Assembly: GCF_004088395.1 (NCBI RefSeq)
Contig: NZ_CP035107.1
Span: forward strand, 186,001-250,000
Direction: 5' to 3'
Source of the DNA: Ornithobacterium rhinotracheale
Lineage (GTDB): Bacteria; Bacteroidota; Bacteroidia; Flavobacteriales; Weeksellaceae
DNA length: 64,000 nt
In this document: piece by piece, positions 23,521-32,692 of the stretch
How positions within the stretch are numbered: position 1 is the stretch's first letter
Layout of the letters: every line of letters starts with the position of its first letter
The notes under the pieces: model-generated
Database searches by the model: none
Told to the model about the DNA's origin: nothing
Seen by the model: only the letters and a program-made list of their open reading frames with translations
Translations under genes and position numbers: made by a program

Positions 23521-24531
23521 ATGAAGAAAGGAGTATTACTTATAAATTTAGGATCGCCAGACTCTACAAAAACTTCGGATGTTAGGAGATATTTACGCGA
23601 ATTTTTATCAGACCCGAAAGTGATAGATGTTTGGTTTGTGAGAAACATTATTTTACATTTATTTATTTTACCATTTAGGCCTAAAAAATCGGCGGCGGCT
23701 TACCAAAAAATCTGGTGGAAGGAGGGCTCGCCGCTGATTGTACTCACAGAGCGCTTGCAACGAAAAATGCAGCAAAAGGCAGATTACCCCATCGCCATAG
23801 GTATGCGCTATGGCAACCCCTCGATTAAAAAAGGCTTTGAAGATTTAAAGGCGCAGGGCTGCGATGAGGTGTTTGTGATTCCGTTGTACCCGCAATATGC
23901 CATGAGCACCACAGAAACGGTGGTAGAGGAGGCGGAGCGCGTGCAAAGGAAATATTTCCCTGAGATGAAAATTAGCTTTCAAGAGCCGTTTTATAATGAT
24001 GCAGATTACATTGCGGCGCTGGCTGAAAGCATTAAAGAGGAGCTACCTGCGGCATTTGACAAGTTGCTTTTTTCCTACCACGGAATACCCGAGCGGCATA
24101 TTTATAAAACTGATAAAACAGGCACTTGCCAAATCGGAAAATGTTGCTTTAAAGATGAAAACCCTTCGCACGCCACTTGCTACCGCCACCAATGTTACAA
24201 GACTACGGAACTCACGTGCCAAGCTCTGGGCTTAGATAAAAAACAGGTGATGCAATCCTTTCAATCAAGGCTGGGGAACGACCCTTGGCTCCAACCCTAT
24301 ACCGATGCCACGCTGGAAGGTTTCCCCGCCAAGGGAGTAAAGAAAATTGCCGTGGTAGCGCCAGCCTTTGTTTCCGATTGTTTGGAGACCTTAGAGGAAA
24401 TCGCAATGGAGGGCAAGGAGGAATTTTTGGCCACCGGAGGTGAGGAATTCCACTATATACCCTGCTTGAATGATAAGCAAGTATTTGTAGATTTATTGCT
24501 GAAATGGAGCGATAATTTTATGAAATCATAA
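23521..24531 (+). CDS. hemH: Ferrochelatase with an added cysteine cluster
   Basis: A 336-residue enzyme that inserts Fe2+ into protoporphyrin IX, the last step of protohaem synthesis. The catalytic His is His187 in SYHGIPERH, and the acidic motif SDCLETLEEI (about 285-294) matches the metal-handling side of the active site. Between them lies a cysteine-rich insert: Cys203, Cys208, Cys209, Cys220 and Cys225 within about 23 residues. Similar inserts occur in other Bacteroidota ferrochelatases; a metal or Fe-S site is possible but unproven. The gene starts five bases from its -7 box, with no room for a ribosome-binding site. hemL at 3.8 kb supplies the start of the same pathway. Confidence 0.95.
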   Translation: MKKGVLLINLGSPDSTKTSDVRRYLREFLSDPKVIDVWFVRNIILHLFILPFRPKKSAAAYQKIWWKEGSPLIVLTERLQRKMQQKADYPIAIGMRYGNPSIKKGFEDLKAQGCDEVFVIPLYPQYAMSTTETVVEEAERVQRKYFPEMKISFQEPFYNDADYIAALAESIKEELPAAFDKLLFSYHGIPERHIYKTDKTGTCQIGKCCFKDENPSHATCYRHQCYKTTELTCQALGLDKKQVMQSFQSRLGNDPWLQPYTDATLEGFPAKGVKKIAVVAPAFVSDCLETLEEIAMEGKEEFLATGGEEFHYIPCLNDKQVFVDLLLKWSDNFMKS

Positions 24532-24561
24532 AAATTTTATGGTAGAAAGTTTGAAAATCTA

Positions 24562-24569
24562 TATATTTG
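24562..24569 (+). promoter_or_regulatory. Promoter -7 box of the first DUF3078 gene
   Basis: TATATTTG, a full match, lies 22 bases before the ATG at 24592. Confidence 0.65.
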
Positions 24570-24591
24570 CCGCCCAAATAAAACAAAATAG

Positions 24592-25512
24592 ATGAAAAAG
24601 TTTTTATTACTATCAGGAATTTTACTCTCAAGTGTTTCATTTGCACAGCTTAACAGAGTAAACAGCGAATTGAGCAAAACTGCAATCCAGAACAATGACA
24701 CCGTGGACGGGTGGAAAAAAGGCGGAACATTTTCCCTTTTATTTAACCAATCAGCATTTTCCAATTGGGTAGCTGGTGGAACCAACAATGTTGCTGGAAA
24801 TGCGAACATTAATTATGATTTAAATTACAAAAAAGGCGCTTGGACTTGGGATAACAAATTTATCCTAGCCTATGGCTTGTCTAAAAACGAAGGGCAAGAG
24901 TTTAGAAAAACTGATGACCGTTTGGAAATCAACTCTTTGCTTGGAAGAAAAGCATTTAATAACTGGAGCTACTCATTCTTTGCGAACTTCAGAACTCAGT
25001 TTACAGATGGTAACGATTACAACAGAGCAAATTATGAAGATTACCCAACTTCTGGCTTTATGAAACCAGCATACCTAACCTTCGGGCCTGGTTTAATGTA
25101 CAAGAAAAACGATAATTTTAAATTTAACTTAGCGCCATTAACTTCAAAACTAACTGTACTTTCAGGGAAAGTTTACACTTGGGACGGCACTCAATTCAGG
25201 TCATCAGATGAGGTGGAAACATTCGGTGTGAAAGCTGGCGAAAGCACAAGATATGAGCTAGGTTTCTATGCTGCAGGATATTACAAAGTTCAATTGATGG
25301 ATAATGTTTCTATGGAAAATATCTTAGGCCTTTACTCTAACTATTTAGACAACCCTCAAAATATTGACCTAGATTACACGATGAATTTAGTGATGAAAAT
25401 CAATAAATACCTAAGCACAAACCTTACCGTTCAGACACTTTATGACGATAATGCTTACAAAGGATTGCAGGTAAGAGAAGTATTCGGGCTAGGATTTAAT
25501 TTGAATTTCTAA
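24592..25512 (+). CDS. DUF3078 outer-membrane protein, copy 1
   Basis: 306 residues with a signal peptide (about 1-19, MKKFLLLSGILLSSVSFAQ). The rest alternates aromatic and polar residues in short strands typical of a beta barrel (for example WDNKFILAYGLSKNEG and NNWSYSFFANFRTQF) and ends in an aromatic residue (LGFNLNF), a usual barrel-assembly signal. The start of the mature part, with GGTFSLLFNQSAFSNWVAGG, marks the DUF3078 family, which is confined to Bacteroidota and has no known function. A paralogue follows 88 bases downstream behind its own terminator and promoter. Confidence 0.85.
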   Translation: MKKFLLLSGILLSSVSFAQLNRVNSELSKTAIQNNDTVDGWKKGGTFSLLFNQSAFSNWVAGGTNNVAGNANINYDLNYKKGAWTWDNKFILAYGLSKNEGQEFRKTDDRLEINSLLGRKAFNNWSYSFFANFRTQFTDGNDYNRANYEDYPTSGFMKPAYLTFGPGLMYKKNDNFKFNLAPLTSKLTVLSGKVYTWDGTQFRSSDEVETFGVKAGESTRYELGFYAAGYYKVQLMDNVSMENILGLYSNYLDNPQNIDLDYTMNLVMKINKYLSTNLTVQTLYDDNAYKGLQVREVFGLGFNLNF

Positions 25513-25533
25513 ACCAGAGATTAAAAATATGTT

Positions 25534-25568
25534 AAAAGGCTAAACCTTAAGTTTAGCCTTTTTTTTAT
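25534..25568 (+). terminator. Terminator between the two DUF3078 genes
   Basis: AAAAGGCTAAAC/GTTTAGCCTTTT is a 12-bp perfect stem with a five-base loop followed by T residues. Confidence 0.85.
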
Positions 25569-25572
25569 TCAT

Positions 25573-25580
25573 TAATTTTG
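25573..25580 (+). promoter_or_regulatory. Promoter -7 box of the second DUF3078 gene
   Basis: TAATTTTG fits the consensus and lies 20 bases before the ATG at 25601, showing that the second copy is transcribed separately. Confidence 0.6.
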
Positions 25581-25600
25581 CCCGAAAGCACCATAAACAG

Positions 25601-26533
25601 ATGATTTTTCGCCAATTCATAAGCCTAATTTTATTCCTCCCCGCGCTCCTCTTTGCGCAGGTGAAAGATGTGGCTCGTGAAATTAAACGAATTGAATTTA
25701 AAATCAAAAAAGTAGAAGAACGCCGCTGGAAACGCACAGGAAGTCTGCAATTTAACTTTGGTCAGCACCATTATGAAAACTGGGTGGGTGGAAATTTGGG
25801 AAAACTCGAAATCTTTGGCAAGCTCTCCCAGCGATTAAAGTACCAGAACCCTAAGGTGGTCTGGGAATCAAGCCTTGATGTGCTTTATGGAGTTAATAAA
25901 AACTATGGGCAAGGTGTGCGAAAAACATCAGACCAAATCATATTTAATTCCATTTTTGGCAAAAAAGTAAGCGAGCAATTCTCGTATTCCTATTTTTTAA
26001 ACCTGCAAACTCAGCTCACCAATTCCTATAATTATGGCAAGGAGGATTATGAATTTTATCGTGTATCAGGCTTTTTGGCGCCCCTTTACATTAATTCGGG
26101 GCCGGGTGTGATGTGGCGAAAAAGCGATAATTTTGTGCTGAACCTTGCCCCTGCATCGCTCAAAGCCACCTATGTCAATGGTGCAGTGTATGAGTATCGG
26201 CGAAATATAAATGATTTTGTGAGCAATCAGAACTATAATATTTTTGGTGTAGAGGCCGGCAAGGAGGTGGATTTGCGCTTAGGGCTTTATGCTTCTATGT
26301 ACTTGAAATATAGTCCTCTGAAAAATGTAAATGTAGAAAATCGCCTTTCACTTTACTCTGATTATTTGGACGACCCAGCCAATGTTGATATGGATTACCG
26401 AATGGATGTTAATTTTAAGATTAATAAATTGCTCACCACGAATCTAATGTTGCAGGCAATGTATGATGATAATGTCCACAGCGGATTTCAATTAAGGGAG
26501 CATTTTGGCGTAGGGGTGAAAGTTGCGCTGTAA
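25601..26533 (+). CDS. DUF3078 outer-membrane protein, copy 2
   Basis: 310 residues, paralogous along its length to the gene just upstream (shared landmarks include an NWVGGN/NWVAGG turn, the LYSDYLDDPANVD/LYSNYLDNPQNID segment and the YDDN region near the end). A signal peptide covers about residues 1-20. It differs in a basic coiled stretch after the signal (REIKRIEFKIKKVEERRWKR) that copy 1 lacks. Predicted outer-membrane beta barrel; function unknown. Confidence 0.83.
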   Translation: MIFRQFISLILFLPALLFAQVKDVAREIKRIEFKIKKVEERRWKRTGSLQFNFGQHHYENWVGGNLGKLEIFGKLSQRLKYQNPKVVWESSLDVLYGVNKNYGQGVRKTSDQIIFNSIFGKKVSEQFSYSYFLNLQTQLTNSYNYGKEDYEFYRVSGFLAPLYINSGPGVMWRKSDNFVLNLAPASLKATYVNGAVYEYRRNINDFVSNQNYNIFGVEAGKEVDLRLGLYASMYLKYSPLKNVNVENRLSLYSDYLDDPANVDMDYRMDVNFKINKLLTTNLMLQAMYDDNVHSGFQLREHFGVGVKVAL

Positions 26534-26552
26534 GCTCCCCTTTGTGGTGTTG

Positions 26553-26598
26553 AAAACATTCGGGCAGAGGTTTCTAAAAACCTCTGCCCGAATGTTTT
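26553..26598. terminator. 21-bp perfect hairpin between convergent genes
   Basis: A perfectly paired 21-bp stem with a four-base loop (CTAA) separates the DUF3078 gene from the convergent YebC gene. The core is CGGGCAGAGG/CCTCTGCCCG. The stem is unusually long and GC-rich; it probably ends transcription in both directions. Confidence 0.75.
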
Positions 26599-26620
26599 AA
26601 TAGTAAAGTGAGGAGAATAA

Positions 26621-27367
26621 TTATTCCTCCAAACTTTTTTGCATCTCAGGCGAAATCTCCAATGTGGAATACACATTCTGCACATCATCATCTTGCTCAA
26701 AGCGGTCTATGATATCCAAAATTTCCTTGGTCTGCTCCAAATTAAGCGCCTTAGTGGTGTTGGCAATTCGCTTTACCTCCGCATTTTTCACCTCGATATC
26801 CATTTCGTCTAATTTATGAGAAAGTTTCCCGAAGTTTTCAAACTCAGAGTAGATGAAAAGTACATCGCCATCTTGCTCAAACTCATCAGCGCCAGCGTCA
26901 ATTAGCTCCAATTCCAGCTCCTCCAAGTCCATTTTAACCTCGCTTTTCTCAATGGTGAATACGCCTTTTCTATCAAACATAAAGGCAAGTTCACCGTTTT
27001 TGCCTAAGCTTCCGCCCACTTTGTTAAAGATTGCGCGCACATTGGCCACCGTTCTATTGTTATTATTGGTGGTGCATTCCACAAAAATCCCAATGCCGTG
27101 CGGAGCGTAGCCCTCAAAGGTGATTTCATCATACACCTCGGCATCGGCACCGCTAGCTTTTTTGATAGCTCTTTCCACATTTTCCTTGGGCATATTCACC
27201 CCCTTGGCATTCTGGATTGCGCGGCGCAGTGCGTGGTTTGATTCAGGGTCTGGCCCTCCGTCCTTCACTGCCATAGCGATTTCCTTGCCTATTCTTGAAA
27301 ACTGTTTAGCCATTCTATCCCAGCGGGCGAATTTGGCTGCTTTTCTATATTCAAATGCGCGTCCCAT
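26621..27367 (-). CDS. YebC/PmpR family regulator
   Basis: A 248-residue member of the YebC family. The start MGRAFEYRKAAKFARWDRMA, the block NMPKENVERAIKKASG and the segment YEGYAPHGIGIFVECTTNNNNRTV-like (here FEGYAPHG, then VECTTNNNNRT) are diagnostic. The family was described as transcription regulators; some members help ribosomes past proline-rich stretches. The C-terminus is somewhat longer than in short paralogues and acidic (DRFEQDDDVQNVY). Single-gene unit, cytoplasmic. The 268-base region upstream of it (27368-27635) separates it from the divergent TonB receptor; apart from AT-rich promoter-like sequence I see nothing there. Confidence 0.92.
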   Translation of the reverse strand: MGRAFEYRKAAKFARWDRMAKQFSRIGKEIAMAVKDGGPDPESNHALRRAIQNAKGVNMPKENVERAIKKASGADAEVYDEITFEGYAPHGIGIFVECTTNNNNRTVANVRAIFNKVGGSLGKNGELAFMFDRKGVFTIEKSEVKMDLEELELELIDAGADEFEQDGDVLFIYSEFENFGKLSHKLDEMDIEVKNAEVKRIANTTKALNLEQTKEILDIIDRFEQDDDVQNVYSTLEISPEMQKSLEE

Positions 27368-27635
27368 AAAAATGTATATTATCTAATTTTTTTACAAAAA
27401 TAAATATTCTAGGCGATTCGTGGGGCAAGTTTAGTAAATTTCTAGGCTGAAATGTTTTTAAATATTTAAAATTCAAAATATTTGTTTTTGAAAAGATAGG
27501 GGCAAAAAGGCTAGTTTTTAGCCAAATGAGACTCTTTTTTAATAGTATGGTAGCGCTTTTTGCAAAATGATAACCTTAATTTTACATTAAAAATTAATAT
27601 TCCGTTCAAATTTGCAAAAAACTAAATAACAAGAC

Positions 27636-30248
27636 ATGAGATTTAATTTCAGCACAAAAGCGGCGATTGCTTTTACGATGATGTGCTCTGCGGGGGCGAT
27701 TGCTCAGCAGGGGAATGCGCAATTGAAAGGTGAGGTAACGGACTCTAATGGCTATCCTGTGCCTGGCGCAGTGGTTAAGGTGGTGCACGATGCTACGGGC
27801 ACAGTGTATGCTACTGAGACTAATGAGCAAGGGGAGTTCTCTGCCACGCAAGTGGCGGGTACTTATACCGTGATAGTGGACGATGCTATGTTCCCAGAAA
27901 AAGTGGTTAAGGGTGTGAGCCTTGCCAAAGGAAAGGTAAAGCGCTTAGCCGTTCAGCTTGGGGGCGAGAGCGTAGGCCTGAGCGAGGTCGTAGTAGTGGG
28001 CTCTGGAATTATTGATTTAATAAAAGATAGGCAGACTCCGATTGCCGTTTCAAATATTACAAAAGCTGATATTGAGCTAAAAGCAGGTAACAGCGATTTC
28101 CCAGAATTGATGAAGAACACGCCCTCAGTCCAAGTAGCGGGGCAGTCCGCAGGGTATGGGGAATCTAGAATTAATGTTCGTGGATTCAAGCAGGATAACA
28201 CCGCTTATTTGCTGAACGGGCAGCCCATCAATGGAATGGAGGATGGCAAAGTGTATTGGAGCAACTGGTCTGGAATGAGTGATATTGCCAATGCGATACA
28301 GATTCAGCGAGGTTTAGGCTCCTCAAAGCTAGCCATTTCCTCGGTAGGTGGTACGGTAAACATCATTACCCGCGCCACTGATATGCGCCCAGGGGGCTTG
28401 CTTAGGTTCACCGCGGGGAACAATGGCTTTGCCAAATCCACGGTGAGTTACAGCACAGGAATGGTCAATAACTTTGGCGTGAGCGCCCTCTTTACCTACT
28501 GGCAAGGAAATGGCTACAATGACCAAACTGCGGGGAGTGGGCAGACTTACTTCCTCTCATTTGGGTGGCAGCCAAGCGAAAAACATAACTTAAACTTCCT
28601 GATTACAGGCGCGCCACAGTGGCACCATCAAGCTTTTTCCGATAAAATTTCAACCTATCTAAAATACGGAAAAAGATATAATAACAACTGGGGATATCTT
28701 GATGGAAAGCCATTTGTAACAAGAACAAATTACTACCACAAGCCAGTGGCTAACCTTAACTGGGATTGGAAAATATCCGAAAAATCAAGCCTCTCCACTG
28801 TGCTGTATGCCTCTTGGGGGCGCGGCGGCGGAACTAGCCCAATTGGCAGCGCTACAAGAGATGCCAACGGATTGCTAGAATTAGATAAAGAATATGCTAA
28901 AAACCTAGCCCTTAAAGACGGAATTGGCGGGTACCGAAAAGGCTACTTCCTAAGAGCCAGTGTAAACAATCACCAATGGTATGGAATGGTATCAAACTTT
29001 GAAAATAAAATCAATGATAATTGGTCGATGAATGTAGGCTTTGATCTAAGGTCGTACACAGGGCTACATTTCAGACAAGTGGCAGACTTTATGGGGCTTA
29101 AAGCTTACTCAGATACCGACCCCAAAAGAGCCGCCGGCACCAATTTAATCACCAAAGAATACCCACACACCCCGTGGCGCATACTCACAGACTATGCCCC
29201 AGAAGACCAAAGAATCGCGTGGGACTATGGCGAAACCATACAATATGGCGGAATCTTTGGCCAATTAGAGTACCAATCAGAGCATCTATCAGCCTACTTC
29301 CAAGGCGCTATTTCAAGGCAGCGCCACGAGCGTGAAGACCGCTACCAATATGCGAAGGATAAGCAAAAAGCTGAAAAAGTGGCCAACAATGGGTACAATG
29401 TGAAAACAGGGCTTAACTATAAAATCAACCCTAAAAATAACCTCTATGCCAATATGGGCTACTACTCCCGCCAGCCGTATCACGATAACATTTATCTAAA
29501 CTTTGGCAACGATGTAAACCCTTTGACTAATAACGAGAAAATCTTTGGCCTAGAAGCAGGATACTCATACACCAGCGTACCATTTAGCTTTAATTTAAAC
29601 CTATATAGAACGCACTGGAAAGACAAAGTTACCGCCACCAGCAGGCTCGAAGCCAATCAAGAGCTAGTCTATACCAATAACCTCATCGCAGGGCAATTGC
29701 ACCAAGGAGCGGAGCTAGACTTTATCGCTAAGCTAGCGCGCCCATTAAGCCTAAAAGGCTTCATCTCTTACGGAAACTGGCAGTATAAAGGAAATACCCT
29801 CGAGAAAAAATACAACCAAGACCTCCAGCTCCTTAGCGAAAAAGAGGTAGAAATCGATGGCGGAAAAGTAGGCGATTCCCCTCAATTCCAAGCAGGATTA
29901 GGCGCTACGCTCAAAGCCACCAAGCAGCTCAGATTTGATTTGGATTGGAAATACAACAGCGACTTGTATGCTGATGTAGTAACAAAAGATAACATCAAAT
30001 TGCCATCTTACAATTTGTTTGACTTAGGTGTTTCTTACGAGCAACCAATTACAACTAAGCAAAAACTTCAATTCAGATTAAATGTAAACAACTTGTTTGA
30101 TACTACTTATATTTCTGAGTTGAGAGATGCAATTCCTGTAACAGATAAGACTAAGCCAGAAGAAGTTTACAAAGGAATCAATACAGCCAATAGAGGCTAC
30201 TTCGGGTACGGTCGCACATGGAACTTTAGCGTAGCTTACAAATTTTAA
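27636..30248 (+). CDS. TonB-dependent outer-membrane receptor
   Basis: 870 residues. A signal peptide (about 1-24) is followed by a carboxypeptidase-regulatory-like domain (about 28-110), then the plug (about 130-245; NVRGFKQDNTAYLLNGQPIN, GLGSSKLAISSVGGTVNIIT) and a 22-strand barrel ending FGYGRTWNFSVAYKF with the terminal Phe. It takes up a large ligand across the outer membrane using the TonB-ExbB-ExbD motor. No SusD partner is adjacent, so a siderophore, haem or cofactor is more likely than a glycan (inference). The ExbB/ExbD operon lies 1.7 kb downstream. Confidence 0.92.
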   Translation: MRFNFSTKAAIAFTMMCSAGAIAQQGNAQLKGEVTDSNGYPVPGAVVKVVHDATGTVYATETNEQGEFSATQVAGTYTVIVDDAMFPEKVVKGVSLAKGKVKRLAVQLGGESVGLSEVVVVGSGIIDLIKDRQTPIAVSNITKADIELKAGNSDFPELMKNTPSVQVAGQSAGYGESRINVRGFKQDNTAYLLNGQPINGMEDGKVYWSNWSGMSDIANAIQIQRGLGSSKLAISSVGGTVNIITRATDMRPGGLLRFTAGNNGFAKSTVSYSTGMVNNFGVSALFTYWQGNGYNDQTAGSGQTYFLSFGWQPSEKHNLNFLITGAPQWHHQAFSDKISTYLKYGKRYNNNWGYLDGKPFVTRTNYYHKPVANLNWDWKISEKSSLSTVLYASWGRGGGTSPIGSATRDANGLLELDKEYAKNLALKDGIGGYRKGYFLRASVNNHQWYGMVSNFENKINDNWSMNVGFDLRSYTGLHFRQVADFMGLKAYSDTDPKRAAGTNLITKEYPHTPWRILTDYAPEDQRIAWDYGETIQYGGIFGQLEYQSEHLSAYFQGAISRQRHEREDRYQYAKDKQKAEKVANNGYNVKTGLNYKINPKNNLYANMGYYSRQPYHDNIYLNFGNDVNPLTNNEKIFGLEAGYSYTSVPFSFNLNLYRTHWKDKVTATSRLEANQELVYTNNLIAGQLHQGAELDFIAKLARPLSLKGFISYGNWQYKGNTLEKKYNQDLQLLSEKEVEIDGGKVGDSPQFQAGLGATLKATKQLRFDLDWKYNSDLYADVVTKDNIKLPSYNLFDLGVSYEQPITTKQKLQFRLNVNNLFDTTYISELRDAIPVTDKTKPEEVYKGINTANRGYFGYGRTWNFSVAYKF

Positions 30249-30263
30249 TCAATAGAAAAAAGC

Positions 30264-30532
30264 AAATTTTAACCCGTAGTGCATTATTCAAATGAGATTA
30301 ATTTATTGTGATATTGAATGATAATCAGGAAGATCATTTTCGCCAATATTCCCAAAGAAAGGAAAAATTTTCGTTTTCTTCGCTGCAAACGAGCCTTTCA
30401 ATTTTAGATAAAAATAAAATTGCAACTTGTCCCTAGGCGGCTTGTAATTTTATTTAATTGAAAACCAGTAAAATTCACTATTCTTCCGTCACATGAGCAA
30501 CCTTTTTTATAATGCACTACGGGTAAATTTTA
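30264..30532. mobile_element. MITE-like element, 253 bp, with 8-bp target duplication
   Basis: Perfect 16-bp terminal inverted repeats ACCCGTAGTGCATTAT (30272-30287) and its complement (30509-30524) bound a 253-bp segment. Immediately outside both ends is the same 8-mer, AAATTTTA (30264-30271 and 30525-30532), the expected mark of transposition. There is no reading frame for a transposase; inside is a hairpin with 14-bp arms (30412-30425 and 30442-30455, one mismatch). The AC ends and 8-bp duplication would suit an IS982-type transposase acting in trans, but this is from memory of family traits, not a match. The insertion separates the TonB receptor gene from its terminator at 30532. Confidence 0.8.
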
Positions 30533-30566
30533 AATCCCGTCTACCATTTAAGTAGATGGGATTTTT
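30532..30566 (+). terminator. Terminator, probably of the TonB receptor gene
   Basis: AAATCCCGTCTAC pairs with GTAGATGGGATTT (one G-U pair, seven-base loop), followed by TT. The MITE-like element now lies between it and the receptor stop at 30248. Confidence 0.75.
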
Positions 30567-30633
30567 CTATTTTGTAAGCAACGGAATCACTTGCCAAATC
30601 AATAAAAATTTATAATTCTATACATTTTATATG

Positions 30634-30641
30634 TATATTTG
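30634..30641 (+). promoter_or_regulatory. Asparaginase promoter -7 box
   Basis: TATATTTG lies 20 bases before the TTG start codon. Confidence 0.65.
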
Positions 30642-30661
30642 AACTTATAAAAACATAGAAT

Positions 30662-31675
30662 TTGGCAAAAATACTTTTAATATACACGGGAGGAACCATA
30701 GGAATGGTGCGAGATTATCAAACCAAAAGTCTCCGTCCGTTCAATTTTTCTAACCTCTTAGAGCGTATCCCTGAAATTAAATTAATCGAAGCAGAGTTAG
30801 ACACCATAAGCCTAGGAGAACCCATAGACTCCTCCGATATGTCTATTTCTCATTGGCAAAGCTTAATTCATCTTATCGATAAAAATTATAAAAAATACGA
30901 CGGTTTTGTTGTTTTGCATGGCACAGACACGATGGCTTACACAGCCTCGGCATTGAGTTTTGCATTTCGAGGACTAGAAAAGCCCATTATTTTTACGGGC
31001 TCACAATTGCCGATAGGAGATTTAAGAACCGATGCCAAAGAGAATTTAATCAGCTCAATTCACTACGCAGCCCTGCAAAAAGAGGATAAACCTATCATTA
31101 AAGAAGTCTGCATCTATTTTGAATATAAACTATATAGAGCCAATCGCACGACTAAAAAAAGTGCTAATCATTTCGACGCCTTTGCATCGCCTAACTTTCC
31201 CAATTTAGGAGAATCTGGCGTAGAAATGGAGCTAAATGAGCAATTGCTACTTTCTCCTACCGAGAAATACAGCGTGAATGATGGATTCTCTCCCGAAGTT
31301 GGCTTATTGAAGATATTTCCAGGAATGAATCATCAATATTTATACGATTGCATAGGAAATCTCAATTTGAAGGCCTTGGTGCTAGAAGCGTTTGGGAGTG
31401 GCAATGTTTTTAACGATAAAAAATTTAACCATATTTTGGCTAAAAGAATAGACGAAGGGCTAAATTTAATCGTGTTGAGCCAATGTTTTTCGGGCGAAGT
31501 TCATTTAGGAAAATATTCAGCAAGTAGCGCATTACTAGAGCTTGGAGCCGTGAGTGGCAAAGATATCACAACAGAGGCTGCAATAACCAAATCAATGTCA
31601 TTGTTGAGCAATTGCATTGATAGACAGTTGTTTAAGTCTGAATTTGAAAAAAATATTTGTGGAGAAATAAAATAG
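30662..31675 (+). CDS. ansA: Type I (cytoplasmic) L-asparaginase, TTG start
   Basis: A 337-residue enzyme hydrolysing asparagine to aspartate and ammonia. The first catalytic Thr is in YTGGTIGM near the N-terminus; the second Thr-Asp pair is in LHGTDTMAYTASAL. GDLRTDAKENL and the absence of a signal peptide place it with type I. The start must be TTG at 30662: an in-frame TAG lies at 30656-30658, and the next ATG (Met15) would remove the catalytic Thr. AspA (40.2 kb) could continue aspartate breakdown. Confidence 0.93.
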   Translation: MAKILLIYTGGTIGMVRDYQTKSLRPFNFSNLLERIPEIKLIEAELDTISLGEPIDSSDMSISHWQSLIHLIDKNYKKYDGFVVLHGTDTMAYTASALSFAFRGLEKPIIFTGSQLPIGDLRTDAKENLISSIHYAALQKEDKPIIKEVCIYFEYKLYRANRTTKKSANHFDAFASPNFPNLGESGVEMELNEQLLLSPTEKYSVNDGFSPEVGLLKIFPGMNHQYLYDCIGNLNLKALVLEAFGSGNVFNDKKFNHILAKRIDEGLNLIVLSQCFSGEVHLGKYSASSALLELGAVSGKDITTEAAITKSMSLLSNCIDRQLFKSEFEKNICGEIK

Positions 31676-31779
31676 ATGCCTAAAAAATTTTTAATACTGA
31701 AAAAAAATTTTTAATTTGGCTGAATGAAAATAAGCGTTGAGAGACGAGAATCGATCAAAAACGCCTTAAAAATATGAAT

Positions 31780-31866
31780 GGAGAGGTGGCCGAGTGGTTT
31801 AAGGCGCACGCCTGGAAAGCGTGTTTTCGCGAAAGTGAATCGAGGGTTCGAATCCCTTCTTCTCCG
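31780..31866 (+). tRNA. tRNA-Ser(GGA)
   Basis: A type II tRNA with a long variable arm. The acceptor stem is GGAGAGG/CTTCTCC with discriminator G. The anticodon stem CACGC/GCGTG holds the loop CTGGAAA, anticodon GGA at 31814-31816. The variable arm is TTTTCGCGAAAGTGAA-like, and the T loop reads TTCGAAT. CCA is not encoded here. It lies 45 bases upstream of exbB. Confidence 0.95.
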
Positions 31867-31911
31867 CAGTGAAAAATAAAAAAGAATAAATATTTAATTA
31901 AATTTTAGCAT

Positions 31912-32667
31912 ATGAAAAAACGATTTTCACTTTTAGCTATGGCCGGAATTGCTTTAACATCAATGCAAGCAAACGCGGCAGTATTTGCACAGGCAGCTCA
32001 AGCAGCAGATGCAGCGCCTGCTGAGGAAAGCCAAAGTCCAATTTATGTATTGAAGGAATTCTTCGTAATGGGAGGTCCTTTCTGGATGACTTTACCATTA
32101 ATCTGTTTGATCTTAGGTTTAGCTTTCTCCATCGAGAGAATGTTATACTTAAACGCAGCTGATGTAAATACTACAAAATTATTATCTGAAATTGAAGATG
32201 CATTGAACTCAGGAGGAATTGAAAGTGCTAAAGATGTAGCAAGAGACAGAAAAGGTCCAGTTGCTTCTATCGCATACCAAGCTTTATTAAGAGTAGGTGA
32301 TGGGCAGCCTTTCGATGATGTAGAACGCTCTGTTGTAGGATACGGAGGAGTAGAGGTAGGAAAATTAGAAAGAAACCTTTCTTGGATTGGATTATTTATC
32401 GCGATTGCTCCGATGCTTGGATTCATGGGTACGGTAGTAGGGATGGTAATGGCGTTCCAAGATATCGCAAAAAGTGGTTCAGTACAAGCACAAGACATGG
32501 CGGGTAACATCCAGGTAGCGTTATTAACAACCTTAGCAGGTTTGGTGGTAGCTATCGTGTTACAGATTTTCTATAACTACTTAACAGCTAAGATAGATAG
32601 CATCGTAAACAAAATGGAAGATGCCTCAATTTCTATCATGGATATGTTAGTTCGTTACAGAAAATAA
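31912..32667 (+). CDS. exbB: ExbB/TolQ-type proton channel subunit
   Basis: 251 residues. An N-terminal signal-like helix (about 1-22) and an alanine-rich linker precede the MotA/TolQ/ExbB channel domain: TM1 near 58-78 (WMTLPLICLILGLAFSIERM), TM2 near 160-180 (LSWIGLFIAIAPMLGFMGTVVGM) and TM3 near 200-222. It forms the pentameric inner-membrane channel that couples proton flow to TonB. It leads a four-gene operon with a small membrane protein and two ExbD genes, an arrangement common in Flavobacteriia. The alanine-rich extension before TM1 is longer than in enterobacterial ExbB. Confidence 0.93.
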   Translation: MKKRFSLLAMAGIALTSMQANAAVFAQAAQAADAAPAEESQSPIYVLKEFFVMGGPFWMTLPLICLILGLAFSIERMLYLNAADVNTTKLLSEIEDALNSGGIESAKDVARDRKGPVASIAYQALLRVGDGQPFDDVERSVVGYGGVEVGKLERNLSWIGLFIAIAPMLGFMGTVVGMVMAFQDIAKSGSVQAQDMAGNIQVALLTTLAGLVVAIVLQIFYNYLTAKIDSIVNKMEDASISIMDMLVRYRK

Positions 32668-32692
32668 TTTAACCCCCAAATCTTAATCAATT

